64,000 nt of DNA. It comes from Phycisphaerae bacterium. GTDB lineage: Bacteria > Planctomycetota > Phycisphaerae > Sedimentisphaerales > Anaerobacaceae. Shown piece by piece: positions 8,974 through 18,106 of the stretch (position 1 is the first letter of the stretch; every line of letters begins with the position of its first letter). The DNA is taken from NCBI GenBank assembly GCA_028714255.1, contig JAQTMR010000003.1, positions 1-64,000 of the forward strand, in the 5' to 3' direction. The position numbers were made by a program, and so were the translations under genes. Under the pieces are notes generated by a model. That model saw only the letters and a list, made by a program, of their open reading frames with translations. It searched no databases and was not told the origin of the DNA.

Positions 8974-9420
8974 ATGCGGACAGTGGTTCAGCGAGTTTTG
9001 CAAAGCAGGGTGGAGGTCAACGGCCAAACGGTCGGCCAAATCAATGAGGGGTTACTTGTCTATGTGAGTATCGGCAGGGGGGACAGCGCAGCTGATGCGG
9101 AGTTTATGGCGGAGAAGTTAGCGAACCTTCGCATTTTTGCTGACGACGCCGGCAAGATGAACCGAAGCGTGCTCGATGCGGGCGGTGCAATTCTTTTGGT
9201 GAGCAATTTTACACTTCATGGGGACTGCAGAAAAGGGCGGCGGCCGAGTTTCGATGGAGCGGCGGAGCCGAAATTGGCGCAGCAGCTTTATGAAAAGCTA
9301 CTCGAACTTACTGCCAATAAAGGAGTTGAGGTTGAAAAGGGGGTGTTCGGTGAGCATATGCAAATCAGCAGCGTCAATGACGGACCGGTGACATTTCTGC
9401 TGGACAGCAAAGAAACTTAA
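8974..9420 (+). CDS. dtd: D-aminoacyl-tRNA deacylase
   Basis: A 148-residue DTD homodimer subunit that removes D-amino acids and glycine from mischarged tRNAs. The family's N-terminal MRTVVQRVLQSRVEV, the active-site stretch SNFTLHGD (usually SQFTL) and the C-terminal NDGPVTFLLDS with the Gly-cisPro-like loop are all visible. The length is typical. The ribosome site AAGGAAGGGG lies before the ATG. It is probably transcribed alone after the 8888 hairpin. Confidence 0.95.
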   Translation: MRTVVQRVLQSRVEVNGQTVGQINEGLLVYVSIGRGDSAADAEFMAEKLANLRIFADDAGKMNRSVLDAGGAILLVSNFTLHGDCRKGRRPSFDGAAEPKLAQQLYEKLLELTANKGVEVEKGVFGEHMQISSVNDGPVTFLLDSKET

Positions 9421-9944
9421 CCCCTTAGCAAGTAAGAAGTTAAGAGTGAAAGAGGGTGATTTGGGGGCAAGCATTTAAATTTAGAATTTAGAATACAGAA
9501 TATTAAGGGGGAAAGCCCGTCTTCGCCTACGGCTACGCCGCGGTCTTCGCTACGCTACGAGGGTAACGGAGCAGGTTTAAGGGCAAACGTGCAAAGACTT
9601 ACAACAACTTACAATAGTTTACAAAAACTACATCGAAATTTACAAAAACTGATGCCAAACTTACAACGATTTTGCCACCCCCCTGCGCATTTGATTGATT
9701 CTTGATTAGCCACAGAGAACACAGAGTTCACAGAGAATTTTTTGCCACAAAGTCACTAAGACCCGAAGGAAAATTAACCACGGATGAACACGGATTGGCA
9801 CGGATTTTTTTGATGGTGATTTTTGAGGGAGAAAATCCCGGGTTGTGTTTGGAGCGAATTGAGAGGACAATTTTGTTACTATTAATTATAAAATAAGAAT
9901 TGGCAGGAGGGAGATTGTCCCCTGCCGCTCGCAACATTTTGCAT
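9421..9944. repeat. Repeat-filled gap between dtd and transposase remnant
   Basis: No gene is apparent. The gap holds a segment like GCCTACGGCTACGCCGCGG (about 9530), the phased TTACAA block listed separately, and at 9706-9810 the words CACAGAGAACACAGAG and CCACGGATGAACACGGAT. The latter recur in reverse orientation near 30.9-31.1 kb and 54.8-54.9 kb. Confidence 0.6.
9599..9666. repeat. Five helically phased TTACAA direct repeats
   Basis: TTACAA occurs at 9599, 9609, 9619, 9640 and 9661, with spacings of 10, 10, 21 and 21 bases, so all copies face the same side of the helix. Two copies lie in a longer 12-base repeat, TTTACAAAAACT. The layout resembles iterons or a protein-binding array, but no binding protein can be assigned. 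Confidence 0.6.
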
Positions 9945-10658
9945 CTACGCTGCACTTGGGGCAAGTTCTTTGCGCCAAATCTGATAAAATATCATTTTGG
10001 CCATTATCCACATTTCGACTCTATGCAAAGTCCTTACCCAACTAGGTAAAAGACTAAGGCCACAACAGAAACTTGTTAATCGGCCAAACATACGTTCGAT
10101 TTGTTCGCGGCTGTTTAGTAACGCCAGACAGAAATTCGTATCTTTCAAATGCATCGCCCGCATACGATATTCGCTATGTCGTCGATGGCCAAAGCCTTGT
10201 GCGTTCTTTCTGTGTTGAAATGTAACTAATTGAACATCACGGCTAGCGCAGATATCGTAAAGTTTATTACTGTCATACGCCCTATCACCAATCAGATAAC
10301 CAGGGTCATTCAATTTTGATACCAGTTCTATTGCCACTTTTGGTTCCGATTCATTCATTGGACGAACTACCCAGGTTACAAATCACTGCCTCGAATCCGC
10401 TATTACATGCAATTTATAGCCGGCAGCAATTAAACCTGCCGCAGAACCAAAACCGGCGTTTTTATCTTTCGTGTGTCTGCCAATCGGTAGTGGTTTTGCA
10501 TCTATCCATTTACAGAGAGTTGGAAATGATTCTTCGTGAATAGAATGTTCTATGTATTTCATTAAGGCCTGGACACGTTCAGTTCTTAACCTGCGTGTCA
10601 TTGTTGACGGCCATGGCAGTGTACGTAGGGGTACGTATATATTCCGGGTTCGATTGGA
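9945..10658 (-). pseudogene. IS5/IS4-type DDE transposase, interrupted by a TGA
   Basis: Two in-frame pieces (10383-10601, extendable without a start to 10658, and 9945-10358) read as one DDE transposase. In order they show LPWPSTMTRR, WIDAKPLPIGRHTK with the first Asp, an ADSR stretch, GDRAYDSNKLYDI with the second Asp, and a final REQIERMFG with the catalytic Glu. A TGA at 10383-10385 sits inside the conserved ADSR region, and the same frame continues on both sides, so one nonsense change broke it. The N-terminal part of a normal transposase is missing above a TAA at 10659-10661. No clear terminal inverted repeats were found. It is a degraded insertion sequence. Confidence 0.8.
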
Positions 10659-11176
10659 TTATGGAACTGGCTGTTTCCGAATGTGTATCTAAGCTGGCCT
10701 CTGACTAAGTACTCAATACAAGCGCAGCAGGAAACAGAGCCTATGCCCGGAGTGCTGTGAACATGGAATCTTTTAAGTTCGAGACACTTACTGACCATTG
10801 GTTCGAGAGAGGCAAGTGAATAAGCTGTATGGTAAAGCGGCATTTTAGACCCCAATTGTGATATTCCGTATTTGCCAAAAGTTCCGGGCTGAATGGTCTT
10901 TTTTACCCCCATTTTTTACAAGTACGGCATTAAACAGCCCCGTTTGTAAACGGACTTCGGAATTTATGTTTAGCCTCTTTAAAAAAAATTCGATTTTTTT
11001 CGTCAGGCAAATTCGGCGGTATTTGTGCGACTTAAAATGGGCAGGGCGGGTTTATAATTTACAATTCGCCAGTTGTAGATAGAATGTGATTATTGAGATT
11101 GCTTCGCTACGCTCGCAATGACACCCTCGCAGGTTGCAGGGCAAAGAAATGGGGTTAAAAGTTAAGGAGAACGATT
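10659..11176. other. Gap beyond the dead transposase
   Basis: No supported gene. A 104-codon open frame on the minus strand (10598-10912) resembles nothing known and probably reflects eroded mobile DNA. A T-rich stretch lies at 10895-11000. At 11098-11124 a reversed GTCATTGCGAGC repeat unit is present. The ribosome site of the next gene (AAGGAG) begins near 11163. Confidence 0.45.
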
Positions 11177-12325
11177 ATGCCGGCAAGTATAGCACATATG
11201 CTGATAGCGCATAAGGCGCTGCAAAAGCTCAAGGGCAAGGGAATCAGGGAGTTTACGGAGTTCGCGGAGATGCTGGACGACAGCTCGAAGAAGAACTTCA
11301 AGGCGTACGTGAATCTCGGAAGTAACGGGCCAGACCTGTACTACTATGCAGAGATAATGAACAGTCTGAAAGATATGCTTAAGGAAAGAAGCGTGCAATC
11401 GACGGGCGTGACGCCCTGGGCGTATCATCTGCATTCGCAAAAGCCTAACGAATTTCCGCTTCGGCTGGTCAAGATTATATTCAGCGATGCTTTAAGAGCC
11501 GGCAAGAAAATCAAGCTCGAAGACGAAGACATCAAAAAGCTGGCGTATATAGCGGGACATCTGACGCATATAGCGGGCGACCAGATAATACATCCGGTAG
11601 TGAACAGCACGGCAGGGCCTTATTATCGCAGCGGACAGAATCGAAAGAAGCACCGCGAGTGCGAAGTCTTTCAGGATTATTTTCTCTATGACGGGGTGTA
11701 TCGGCTGGAAGAAAAAAGCGGGGCGAAATACGACTTCTTCAAGCAGAAGTTCAATAAGTGGGCGGACTGTGTCCCGAAGATGAGTCCGAGGAACACGGAA
11801 GACTGGTTCAGGTATTTTCTGCAGAGAGGGTTCGCGGAGACGTATAGCGGGTTTCCAACGGAGAAAGAAATCGAGGACTCGGTAGATAATATGCTATTGA
11901 TGCTCAGGACGTGCCAGATGCTTGGGCCATATAAGGATGCGGCGGAAGATTATAAGAAAAACGGAACATCAGGGCTGTTTCGCAAGTATATAAAAGATGT
12001 GGATTATATCAGGCATTACCGGATGGCGGTGGAGCTGGCGGTGATATATTTGATTGCGCTGTATGAGGTTTATTTCGTATTGAAGACAGGACAGGATTTT
12101 ACCGAGCAGCACGAGGAACGCTTCCGCAGTATCGTCAGCGACGCGGATTTGTCCTGTCCGCTGGAGCAGAATATACTCGAAAAGGCGAACGCTGCGCTGA
12201 CGAGCAAAACAAATATGGACAAAACCATCCAAAAACATTTTCAGCCACTACTGGCCAAGACGAAACTGCTGACCAAAGACGGGATAACCAGGACGGGCAA
12301 CAGCAAAGATGTTGTAAACGCATAA
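11177..12325 (+). CDS. Zinc-dependent phospholipase C-like protein
   Basis: The protein has 382 residues and the zinc-binding layout of the phospholipase C/S1-P1 nuclease-like fold (PF00882): an N-terminal MPASIAHMLIAHKAL, then GSNGPDLYYY, WAYHLHS and AYIAGHLTHIAGDQIIHPVV. The repeated His and Asp residues would coordinate zinc. There is no signal peptide, so it looks cytoplasmic, and the true substrate is unknown. AAGGAG precedes the ATG. It lies 28 bases upstream of the M16 peptidase gene and may be co-transcribed with it. Confidence 0.8.
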   Translation: MPASIAHMLIAHKALQKLKGKGIREFTEFAEMLDDSSKKNFKAYVNLGSNGPDLYYYAEIMNSLKDMLKERSVQSTGVTPWAYHLHSQKPNEFPLRLVKIIFSDALRAGKKIKLEDEDIKKLAYIAGHLTHIAGDQIIHPVVNSTAGPYYRSGQNRKKHRECEVFQDYFLYDGVYRLEEKSGAKYDFFKQKFNKWADCVPKMSPRNTEDWFRYFLQRGFAETYSGFPTEKEIEDSVDNMLLMLRTCQMLGPYKDAAEDYKKNGTSGLFRKYIKDVDYIRHYRMAVELAVIYLIALYEVYFVLKTGQDFTEQHEERFRSIVSDADLSCPLEQNILEKANAALTSKTNMDKTIQKHFQPLLAKTKLLTKDGITRTGNSKDVVNA

Positions 12326-12353
12326 ATTCAGGGACTGCAAGGGACATATATAA

Positions 12354-15167
12354 ATGAACAAAAAGAATATGTGCAAAAAAATATGGTTTTTAATCGCGGT
12401 TTTGGGAATGTCGCTGGCAGCCGGCGGGGCGGTGCAACAAAAACCAGAGCAGTTCGAAACAGGGCGGTTCGATTACCAGCGCATCAAGCTTGAAAACGGG
12501 CTGGAGGTCATAACGTTAGAGGATTTTTCCTGCCCGATAGTTTCGGTGCAGATATGGTATCACGTCGGGTCCAAAAATGAACAGCCTGACCGGCAGGGGT
12601 TCGCGCATATGTTCGAGCATATGATGTTCCGTGGAACCGACAAGCTCGGGCCGAGTGACCATTTCGCATATATTCGAAGTGTGGGCGGGATGTCTAACGG
12701 GTACACCGGATTCGACCGAACGGTTTATCTCGAAACGCTGCCTGCGAAACAGCTTGAGCTTGCGCTTTGGCTGGAGGCGGAACGAATGACGTTTCTGAAG
12801 ATTGACCAGGAGGCATTCGATACGGAACGCAAGGTGGTCGAGGAAGAACGGCGAATGGGTCTGAATGAGACTTACGGGACATTGTTCGAGAAGCTGATGC
12901 CGGAGGTTTTTAAGGTGCATCCGTATCGCTGGGTTCCGATAGGAAAGATACCGCATCTTCGCGCGTCATCGGTGCAGGAGTTGCGGGATTTCTGGACAAA
13001 ATATTACGTTCCGAGCAATGCGACGCTGGTTATAGTCGGGGCGGTGAAACACGAAGAGGCACAGCGACTGGCAAAACGCTACTTCGGATGGATACCAAAG
13101 TATGATGAGCCGGCGAAGGTCACGGTCAAGGAGCCAGAACCTACGGGCAAGCGGATGGTTAAGCTGGACGAAAAAAACGCGCCTGCGCCTGCGGCGGGGG
13201 TGGTGTACCGGACGGTGCCTCTAAAGGATAAAGATTCGGTTGTTTTTGACCTTATGGCGGAAATTCTCGGCGGCGGCAGGAGCAGCAGATTATACCGTGA
13301 ACTGGTTGCGGAGAAACAATTAGCTGTAGCTGCGGCAGCTGAGTCGTGGTCGCTGGAGCAGGAGGGCCTGTTCGGAGCGGGGGCGGTAATGTCACCTGTC
13401 AGCAAAGACGCAAACAGCGTTCTCGAAATTATCGAGAAAGATATTGCGAGGTTGCGGAATGAGCCGGTGAGTGAGCGCGAGCTGATGAAGGCGAAGAACC
13501 AAATGCTGCGGCGTTTGGTGACGGCGAACCTGAATATCGAGAGCAAGGCGAAGACGCTGGGCAGGGCGGCGGTGGAATGCGGAGACGTTTCGCAGGTCAA
13601 CCGTCAGTTGGATGATATACGCAAGGTAACAGCGGCGGACATTCAGCGGGCGGCAAATGAGTATTTAACAGATAAGAGGGAACTGGACGTCAAGATTGAC
13701 AGAAACCTGCCCGGAGCGGTAAAGGGCATGCTGGGTACAACAAAGGAAGAGGATGCGCCGATTACTGCGGAACCTGAAAAAATCGCACCGAAGCCGGGAC
13801 GCGGAGGGCTCGAGCGCGGTGAGGACTGGCCAAAGGAAGCACCGATTGCCAAGGCTGCGGCGGCAAAGATAACGCCGAAATACAGCAGTAAAAAACTAAA
13901 GAACGGATTGAAGGTGCTTGTGGTGCCGAACCGAGAGGTGCCTTTTGTAAGTATTCAACTGGGGCTTTTGTCGGGCGGATGGACGGAGAGCAAGCCCGGG
14001 ACGGCGGCGATGACAATGCAGATGCTCACGAAAGGAACGAGCAAGCACAGCGAGGGTGAGCTGGCGGACGAGCTGGAGACATACGCAATCAGCCTTGCGG
14101 GTACAGGGGACATGGATACGAGCACGGTCAACGCAGGGTGTTTGACGGAATATATCGGCAGGGCGATGGGGCTGCTCGGCGAGGTGGTTCTGACGCCGAG
14201 TTTTCCTGAAGAGGAGTTCGAGAAATTGCGGAAGCAGGTGCTCACGTCGCTGGCGGTTTCGTCGGAGGAGCCAGAGTATGTGGCCAATAGGGAATTTCGG
14301 CAGAGGCTGTATGGAGAACATCCATATTCGCGGACAGCGACGGGCGAGATTGAGGATGTTAACGCACTGGCGATTGAAGATTTGAAAGGCTGGTGGGGCA
14401 AGTTTGCGCGGCCCGATACGGCAGTGCTGATATTCTCGGGAGATATTGAGCCGAAAAAAGCGTTCGAATTAGCAGAAAAAACTTTCGGGAACTGGAAAGT
14501 AGCTGGCGAACGGCCTGATGTAAAAATACATAAGCCCGCCGAGGCAGAGAAGACACATATATATTTAGTTGACCGGCCGGGGAGCACGCAAAGCCAGATT
14601 CGCATCGGGCAGAAAGGTATTACGCGGCACGATAAAGGATATTTCGTGAGCCGAATAGTCAGCAATTATTTCGGATGGTCGTTTAACAGCAGGTTGAACG
14701 AGAGTATTCGCATTGCGAAGGGGCTGACTTACGGTGTCGTGGGCGGCTGGACAGCTAATCGTTTCGCGGGAGAATTCGAGGTCGAAACCTTCAGCAAGAC
14801 AGAATCGACGGCTGAGGCGGTCCGTGCGGTCCTTGAAGAAATAAAACGGCTGAAAACCGATGGGCCGAGCGATGATGAGCTCGAGAAAAGCCAGTCGTAT
14901 ATTATCGGCAGCTTTGTAAGGGGACGCGAGACGCCTCAACAGATTGCGGGCGATTTGTGGCTGATTGAATCGCAGGGACTCGGCAAAGATTATCTTACGA
15001 GGCTGCTCGAGGGTATTGCCAGGGCCAAACAGACAGACTGCGAACGTCTGGTGCGAGAGGTAGAACCTGACAAGCTGGTAATAGTTGTTGTCGGGCAGGC
15101 GGAGAAACTCAAAGGGGAGCTGGAAAAAATTGCGCCGGTTACCGTAGTGGCGGCAAAAGCTTTGTAG
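12354..15167 (+). CDS. M16 zinc peptidase, double (fused) form
   Basis: The protein has 937 residues, with a signal peptide at about 1-25 and two M16 halves. The first half carries the inverted zinc motif HMFEH at 85-89 and a downstream acidic stretch RKVVEEERRM that supplies the third ligand. In the second half the equivalent helix (TAAMTMQMLTKGTS) has no His or Glu, so this half is catalytically dead and probably helps close the chamber around peptides. Bacterial PqqL and pitrilysin-type proteins have this plan. It is probably periplasmic, degrading peptides. It is convergent with the beta-CASP gene. Confidence 0.9.
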   Translation: MNKKNMCKKIWFLIAVLGMSLAAGGAVQQKPEQFETGRFDYQRIKLENGLEVITLEDFSCPIVSVQIWYHVGSKNEQPDRQGFAHMFEHMMFRGTDKLGPSDHFAYIRSVGGMSNGYTGFDRTVYLETLPAKQLELALWLEAERMTFLKIDQEAFDTERKVVEEERRMGLNETYGTLFEKLMPEVFKVHPYRWVPIGKIPHLRASSVQELRDFWTKYYVPSNATLVIVGAVKHEEAQRLAKRYFGWIPKYDEPAKVTVKEPEPTGKRMVKLDEKNAPAPAAGVVYRTVPLKDKDSVVFDLMAEILGGGRSSRLYRELVAEKQLAVAAAAESWSLEQEGLFGAGAVMSPVSKDANSVLEIIEKDIARLRNEPVSERELMKAKNQMLRRLVTANLNIESKAKTLGRAAVECGDVSQVNRQLDDIRKVTAADIQRAANEYLTDKRELDVKIDRNLPGAVKGMLGTTKEEDAPITAEPEKIAPKPGRGGLERGEDWPKEAPIAKAAAAKITPKYSSKKLKNGLKVLVVPNREVPFVSIQLGLLSGGWTESKPGTAAMTMQMLTKGTSKHSEGELADELETYAISLAGTGDMDTSTVNAGCLTEYIGRAMGLLGEVVLTPSFPEEEFEKLRKQVLTSLAVSSEEPEYVANREFRQRLYGEHPYSRTATGEIEDVNALAIEDLKGWWGKFARPDTAVLIFSGDIEPKKAFELAEKTFGNWKVAGERPDVKIHKPAEAEKTHIYLVDRPGSTQSQIRIGQKGITRHDKGYFVSRIVSNYFGWSFNSRLNESIRIAKGLTYGVVGGWTANRFAGEFEVETFSKTESTAEAVRAVLEEIKRLKTDGPSDDELEKSQSYIIGSFVRGRETPQQIAGDLWLIESQGLGKDYLTRLLEGIARAKQTDCERLVREVEPDKLVIVVVGQAEKLKGELEKIAPVTVVAAKAL

Positions 15168-15175
15168 ATTCCATC

Positions 15176-15238
15176 GGCGGGGCAAGCCCCGCCCTACTGG
15201 ATTCCCGCTCCCTTAGGGATAAATTTCGCGGAAATGAC
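15176..15238. repeat. Palindrome plus reversed GTCATT-type unit between convergent genes
   Basis: GGCGGGGCAAGCCCCGCC at 15176-15193 is a perfect inverted repeat with only a tiny loop, followed at 15198-15238 by a reversed long-loop GTCAT...ATCCA hairpin unit. It lies between two convergent genes and could end transcription from both sides, although neither strand has a long T-run. Confidence 0.5.
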
Positions 15239-15245
15239 AAAAGGG

Positions 15246-16652
15246 TTAGTCGAGGACAACTTCATCCCGATAGGCGGGGACGGAGACGGGCCAGCCGGTC
15301 TGAGCTTTGACGTAATCACTAAAATTAGTTGCGCTTTCGGTTTCGCCGTGTACGATGAAAATTTTTCGCGGGGGCGTCTTCAAAGCTTTTAGCCATTTGA
15401 GGAGTTCGTCCCTGTCGGCGTGCGCCGAGAAGCCGTGTATGCGGATGATTTTGGCTTTTACGACATACTGCTGTCCGAGTATTCGGACTTGTTTTGCGCC
15501 ATCGACGATTTGTCTGCCGAGGGTGCCGACGGCCTGGTATCCGACGAACATTATGGAGTTTTGCGGTTCGGAGATATTGTTTACGAGGTGGTGTTTTATT
15601 CTTCCTCCGGTGCACATTCCGGAGCCTGCGATTACCATAATAGTGCCTTTTATATCGTTAATGGCCTTTGACTGTGCGGCGTTACCTGCCATTTCCAACT
15701 GCGGCATATCAAAGGGTGAACCAAACTTTTTAATGAACTGGGCCATCTGGTCATCGAACAGCTCGGAATGTCGCTTAAAAACTTCGGTAATCCTCGAAGC
15801 CATCGGGCTATCAAGGAAAATTTTCATAGGGGCAATCGCTTTTTCGAGGAGCAGCTCTTTTATGTAAAACAGGACCTCCTGGGAACGTTCGAGCGCGAAG
15901 CTGGGGACTATAATTTTTCCGCCAGCTTTTTTTGCGGCGTTTATGACTTCGCCTATTTTCTTTTTTACATCTTTTGTTTCCTCGTGTACCCTGTCACCAT
16001 AGGTTGATTCGACGAGGATATAATCGGCGGCGTCAAAAATAGTCGGGTCGCATACTATCGGCCTGTCGGGCCTGCCGATGTCGCCGGAGAAGAGGATAAT
16101 TCTTTCCTGGCCGTTTTGTCTGACCTTTGCCCTTATGATTGAAGAGCCGAGTACGTGTCCGGCATCGTAGAAAGTGGCTTCGACGCCTTCGCCGAGTGAC
16201 ACGGCTTCTCTGTAATCTACCGGCGAAAAGAGTGGGAAACAGGCCTGTGCATCCTCGATAGTATAAAGCGGTTCCTCGGGGTATGGGCCTTTTTGTCCCT
16301 GCCGGGCGTGTCTTTTTCGTTTATACTCAGCGTCCTCTTCCTGTATCTTGGCTGAATCCAAAAGAATAATCTGCACAATCTCGGCTGTGGCGGGTGTACA
16401 ATATATCCTGCCCTTGAAACCTTCTTTGACGAGTTTTGGCAGCAGTCCGCAATGGTCGAGATGGGCGTGTGTCAGGAGGACGGCATCGATGCTTTTGGGC
16501 GGTATTGGGAAGGGCGCCCAGTTTCTTTCTTTGAAGTGGCGTTCCTGATAAAGGCCGCAGTCTATAAGAAGTTTTGTGCCGTTAGCTTCGAGGGCGTGGC
16601 AGGAACCTGTAACGTTTTGAGCGGCGCCGAGAAACTGTAATTTTATCTGCAT
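15246..16652 (-). CDS. Metallo-beta-lactamase/beta-CASP ribonuclease
   Basis: The protein has 468 residues. The N-terminal lactamase fold shows HAHLDHCG (motif 2) and the later Asp/His ligands (GDIGRPDRPI, DAGHVLGSS). A beta-CASP insert follows, and the C-terminal SAHADRDELLKWL gives the last His ligands of CPSF73-like nucleases. Such proteins cleave RNA, as endo- and sometimes 5' exonuclease, in bacteria and archaea. No KH domains are present. A GAGGT ribosome site precedes the ATG. The RNA target is not knowable from the sequence. Confidence 0.9.
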   Translation of the reverse strand: MQIKLQFLGAAQNVTGSCHALEANGTKLLIDCGLYQERHFKERNWAPFPIPPKSIDAVLLTHAHLDHCGLLPKLVKEGFKGRIYCTPATAEIVQIILLDSAKIQEEDAEYKRKRHARQGQKGPYPEEPLYTIEDAQACFPLFSPVDYREAVSLGEGVEATFYDAGHVLGSSIIRAKVRQNGQERIILFSGDIGRPDRPIVCDPTIFDAADYILVESTYGDRVHEETKDVKKKIGEVINAAKKAGGKIIVPSFALERSQEVLFYIKELLLEKAIAPMKIFLDSPMASRITEVFKRHSELFDDQMAQFIKKFGSPFDMPQLEMAGNAAQSKAINDIKGTIMVIAGSGMCTGGRIKHHLVNNISEPQNSIMFVGYQAVGTLGRQIVDGAKQVRILGQQYVVKAKIIRIHGFSAHADRDELLKWLKALKTPPRKIFIVHGETESATNFSDYVKAQTGWPVSVPAYRDEVVLD

Positions 16653-16748
16653 AATTTACCTCGCTGTTGTAAACGCTCATTGTATGATATAAAGGAGACA
16701 GAATCAAGCGGCAAAACCACAGCCAGTCGAAAACACCTGCTTTTTTTC

Positions 16749-16778
16749 TTGACATTTCAACCCTGCATAGCTTATTAT
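16749..16778 (+). promoter_or_regulatory. Sigma-70-like promoter for the HAF-repeat gene
   Basis: TTGACA at 16749-16754, an 18-base spacer and TATTAT at 16773-16778. Transcription would begin near 16785, giving a leader of about 55 bases before the ATG at 16840. Confidence 0.55.
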
Positions 16779-16839
16779 CACGATACACTTTTTTTGTCGG
16801 TTGTTCTTCCGGCAAAACAGCATAGAAAAAGGAGGAGTT

Positions 16840-18084
16840 ATGAAGAGCAGGGAGACATCTCTTTTTTCCACGGTGGTGATTCTTTTTACCCTTAGCAGTT
16901 CTGTTTTTGGGTACCACCAAATTATCGACCTTGGAACCTTAGGCGGTGACTGGGGCGAAGCATACTCCATCAATGACAGGGGCCAGATTGCAGGCAAGGC
17001 GGTAGACAGTTCCGACCTCCTCCATCCCTGTCTTTTTGACCCGACAGGGGGCGGTGATAATTTAGACCTCGGTACACTCGGCGGTAGCGGCAACGACCTC
17101 GCTTTTTCCATCAACAACAACGGTCAGATTGTCGGCCTCTCTGTGAATAGTTCCGGCAGTTATCGTGCCTGTCTTTTTGACCCGACAGGGGGTGGTGATA
17201 ATTTAGACCTCGGAACTTTCGGCGGTGATTACAGTCAAGCCCTTTCCATCAACGACAGCGGCCAGATTGTAGGCAGTGCTCGTAACAGTTCCAGCGTTCG
17301 AGCCTGTCTTTTTGACCCGACAGGAAACTGGGCCAATAATAAAGACCTCGGAACTTTAGGCGGCAGTTGGAGTTCCGCTTCTTCCATCAACGACAGCAGC
17401 CAGATTGCAGGCAGTGCTAGTATCAGTTCCGGAAATACACGAGCCTGTCTTTTTGACTCGACTGGCGATGCTAATAATAATGTCAACCTCGGAACACTCA
17501 ATGATTATGAGTACAGTCAGGCTCGTTCCATCAATGAGAAAGGCCAAATTGTAGGGTTGGCTAATGATAGTTCCGGGAACGGACATGCCTGTCTTTTTGA
17601 CCCCAACGGCAGCGGGAACAATAAAGACCTCGGGACCTTAGGCGGCGATTACAGTGACGCATGGTCAATCAACGACAGCAACCAGATTGTGGGACGGGCT
17701 AACGACAGTTCCGGCGATACCCGTGCCTGTATTTTTGACCCAACGGGAGGCGGCAATAATATTGACCTGAACACCCTCATAGACCCTTGCTCAGGGTGGG
17801 CATTAGTAACCACATGGAGCATAAACAATAGCGGCTGGATTGTAGGTAATGGAACTAACCCCGATGGATACTGGCATTCATACCTGCTCGTGCCTGAAGA
17901 GGACATGGTGCTGGTCAATATGGAGGTGTTTGCTTATTTCGCAGCGCAATGGCTCCGCACGGATTGTGCCGCTCCCGACTACTGCGAATGTGCCGATTTT
18001 GATTTCGACGGTGATGTGGATATCAAGAACCTTGACTGGCTTGTCACCCGCTGGCTTTGGAATATCCCCTCGGCTTGTAATTAA
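16840..18084 (+). CDS. Secreted HAF-repeat protein with dockerin-like tail
   Basis: The protein has 414 residues. A signal peptide (about 1-25, ending near SVFG) is followed by seven repeats of about 45 residues built on DLGTLGGxxSxAxSINDxGQIVG, the HAF extracellular repeat, which should form a beta-propeller-like or solenoid surface. The tail has an Asp-rich EF-hand-like stretch (ADFDFDGDVDIKNLDWLV), the calcium-binding dockerin-type ending seen on many planctomycete exported proteins. The ATG at 16840 has GGAGGAG next to it. Likely cell-surface, ligand unknown. Confidence 0.85.
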   Translation: MKSRETSLFSTVVILFTLSSSVFGYHQIIDLGTLGGDWGEAYSINDRGQIAGKAVDSSDLLHPCLFDPTGGGDNLDLGTLGGSGNDLAFSINNNGQIVGLSVNSSGSYRACLFDPTGGGDNLDLGTFGGDYSQALSINDSGQIVGSARNSSSVRACLFDPTGNWANNKDLGTLGGSWSSASSINDSSQIAGSASISSGNTRACLFDSTGDANNNVNLGTLNDYEYSQARSINEKGQIVGLANDSSGNGHACLFDPNGSGNNKDLGTLGGDYSDAWSINDSNQIVGRANDSSGDTRACIFDPTGGGNNIDLNTLIDPCSGWALVTTWSINNSGWIVGNGTNPDGYWHSYLLVPEEDMVLVNMEVFAYFAAQWLRTDCAAPDYCECADFDFDGDVDIKNLDWLVTRWLWNIPSACN

Positions 18085-18106
18085 TGCTGAGATATGATGT
18101 ACACTG

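Noticed and set aside
6670-9666. Replication origin at the parS/TTACAA region
   Set aside because: No dnaA or DnaA-box cluster (TTATNCACA) was seen; parS only suggests that the origin is somewhere near.
9702-9896. 64-codon plus-strand frame
   Set aside because: Made of CACAGAGAACACAGAG and CACGGATGAACACGGAT repeat text.
10598-10912. 104-codon minus-strand frame upstream of the dead transposase
   Set aside because: No recognisable domain, different frame from the transposase and no ribosome site; probably eroded mobile DNA.
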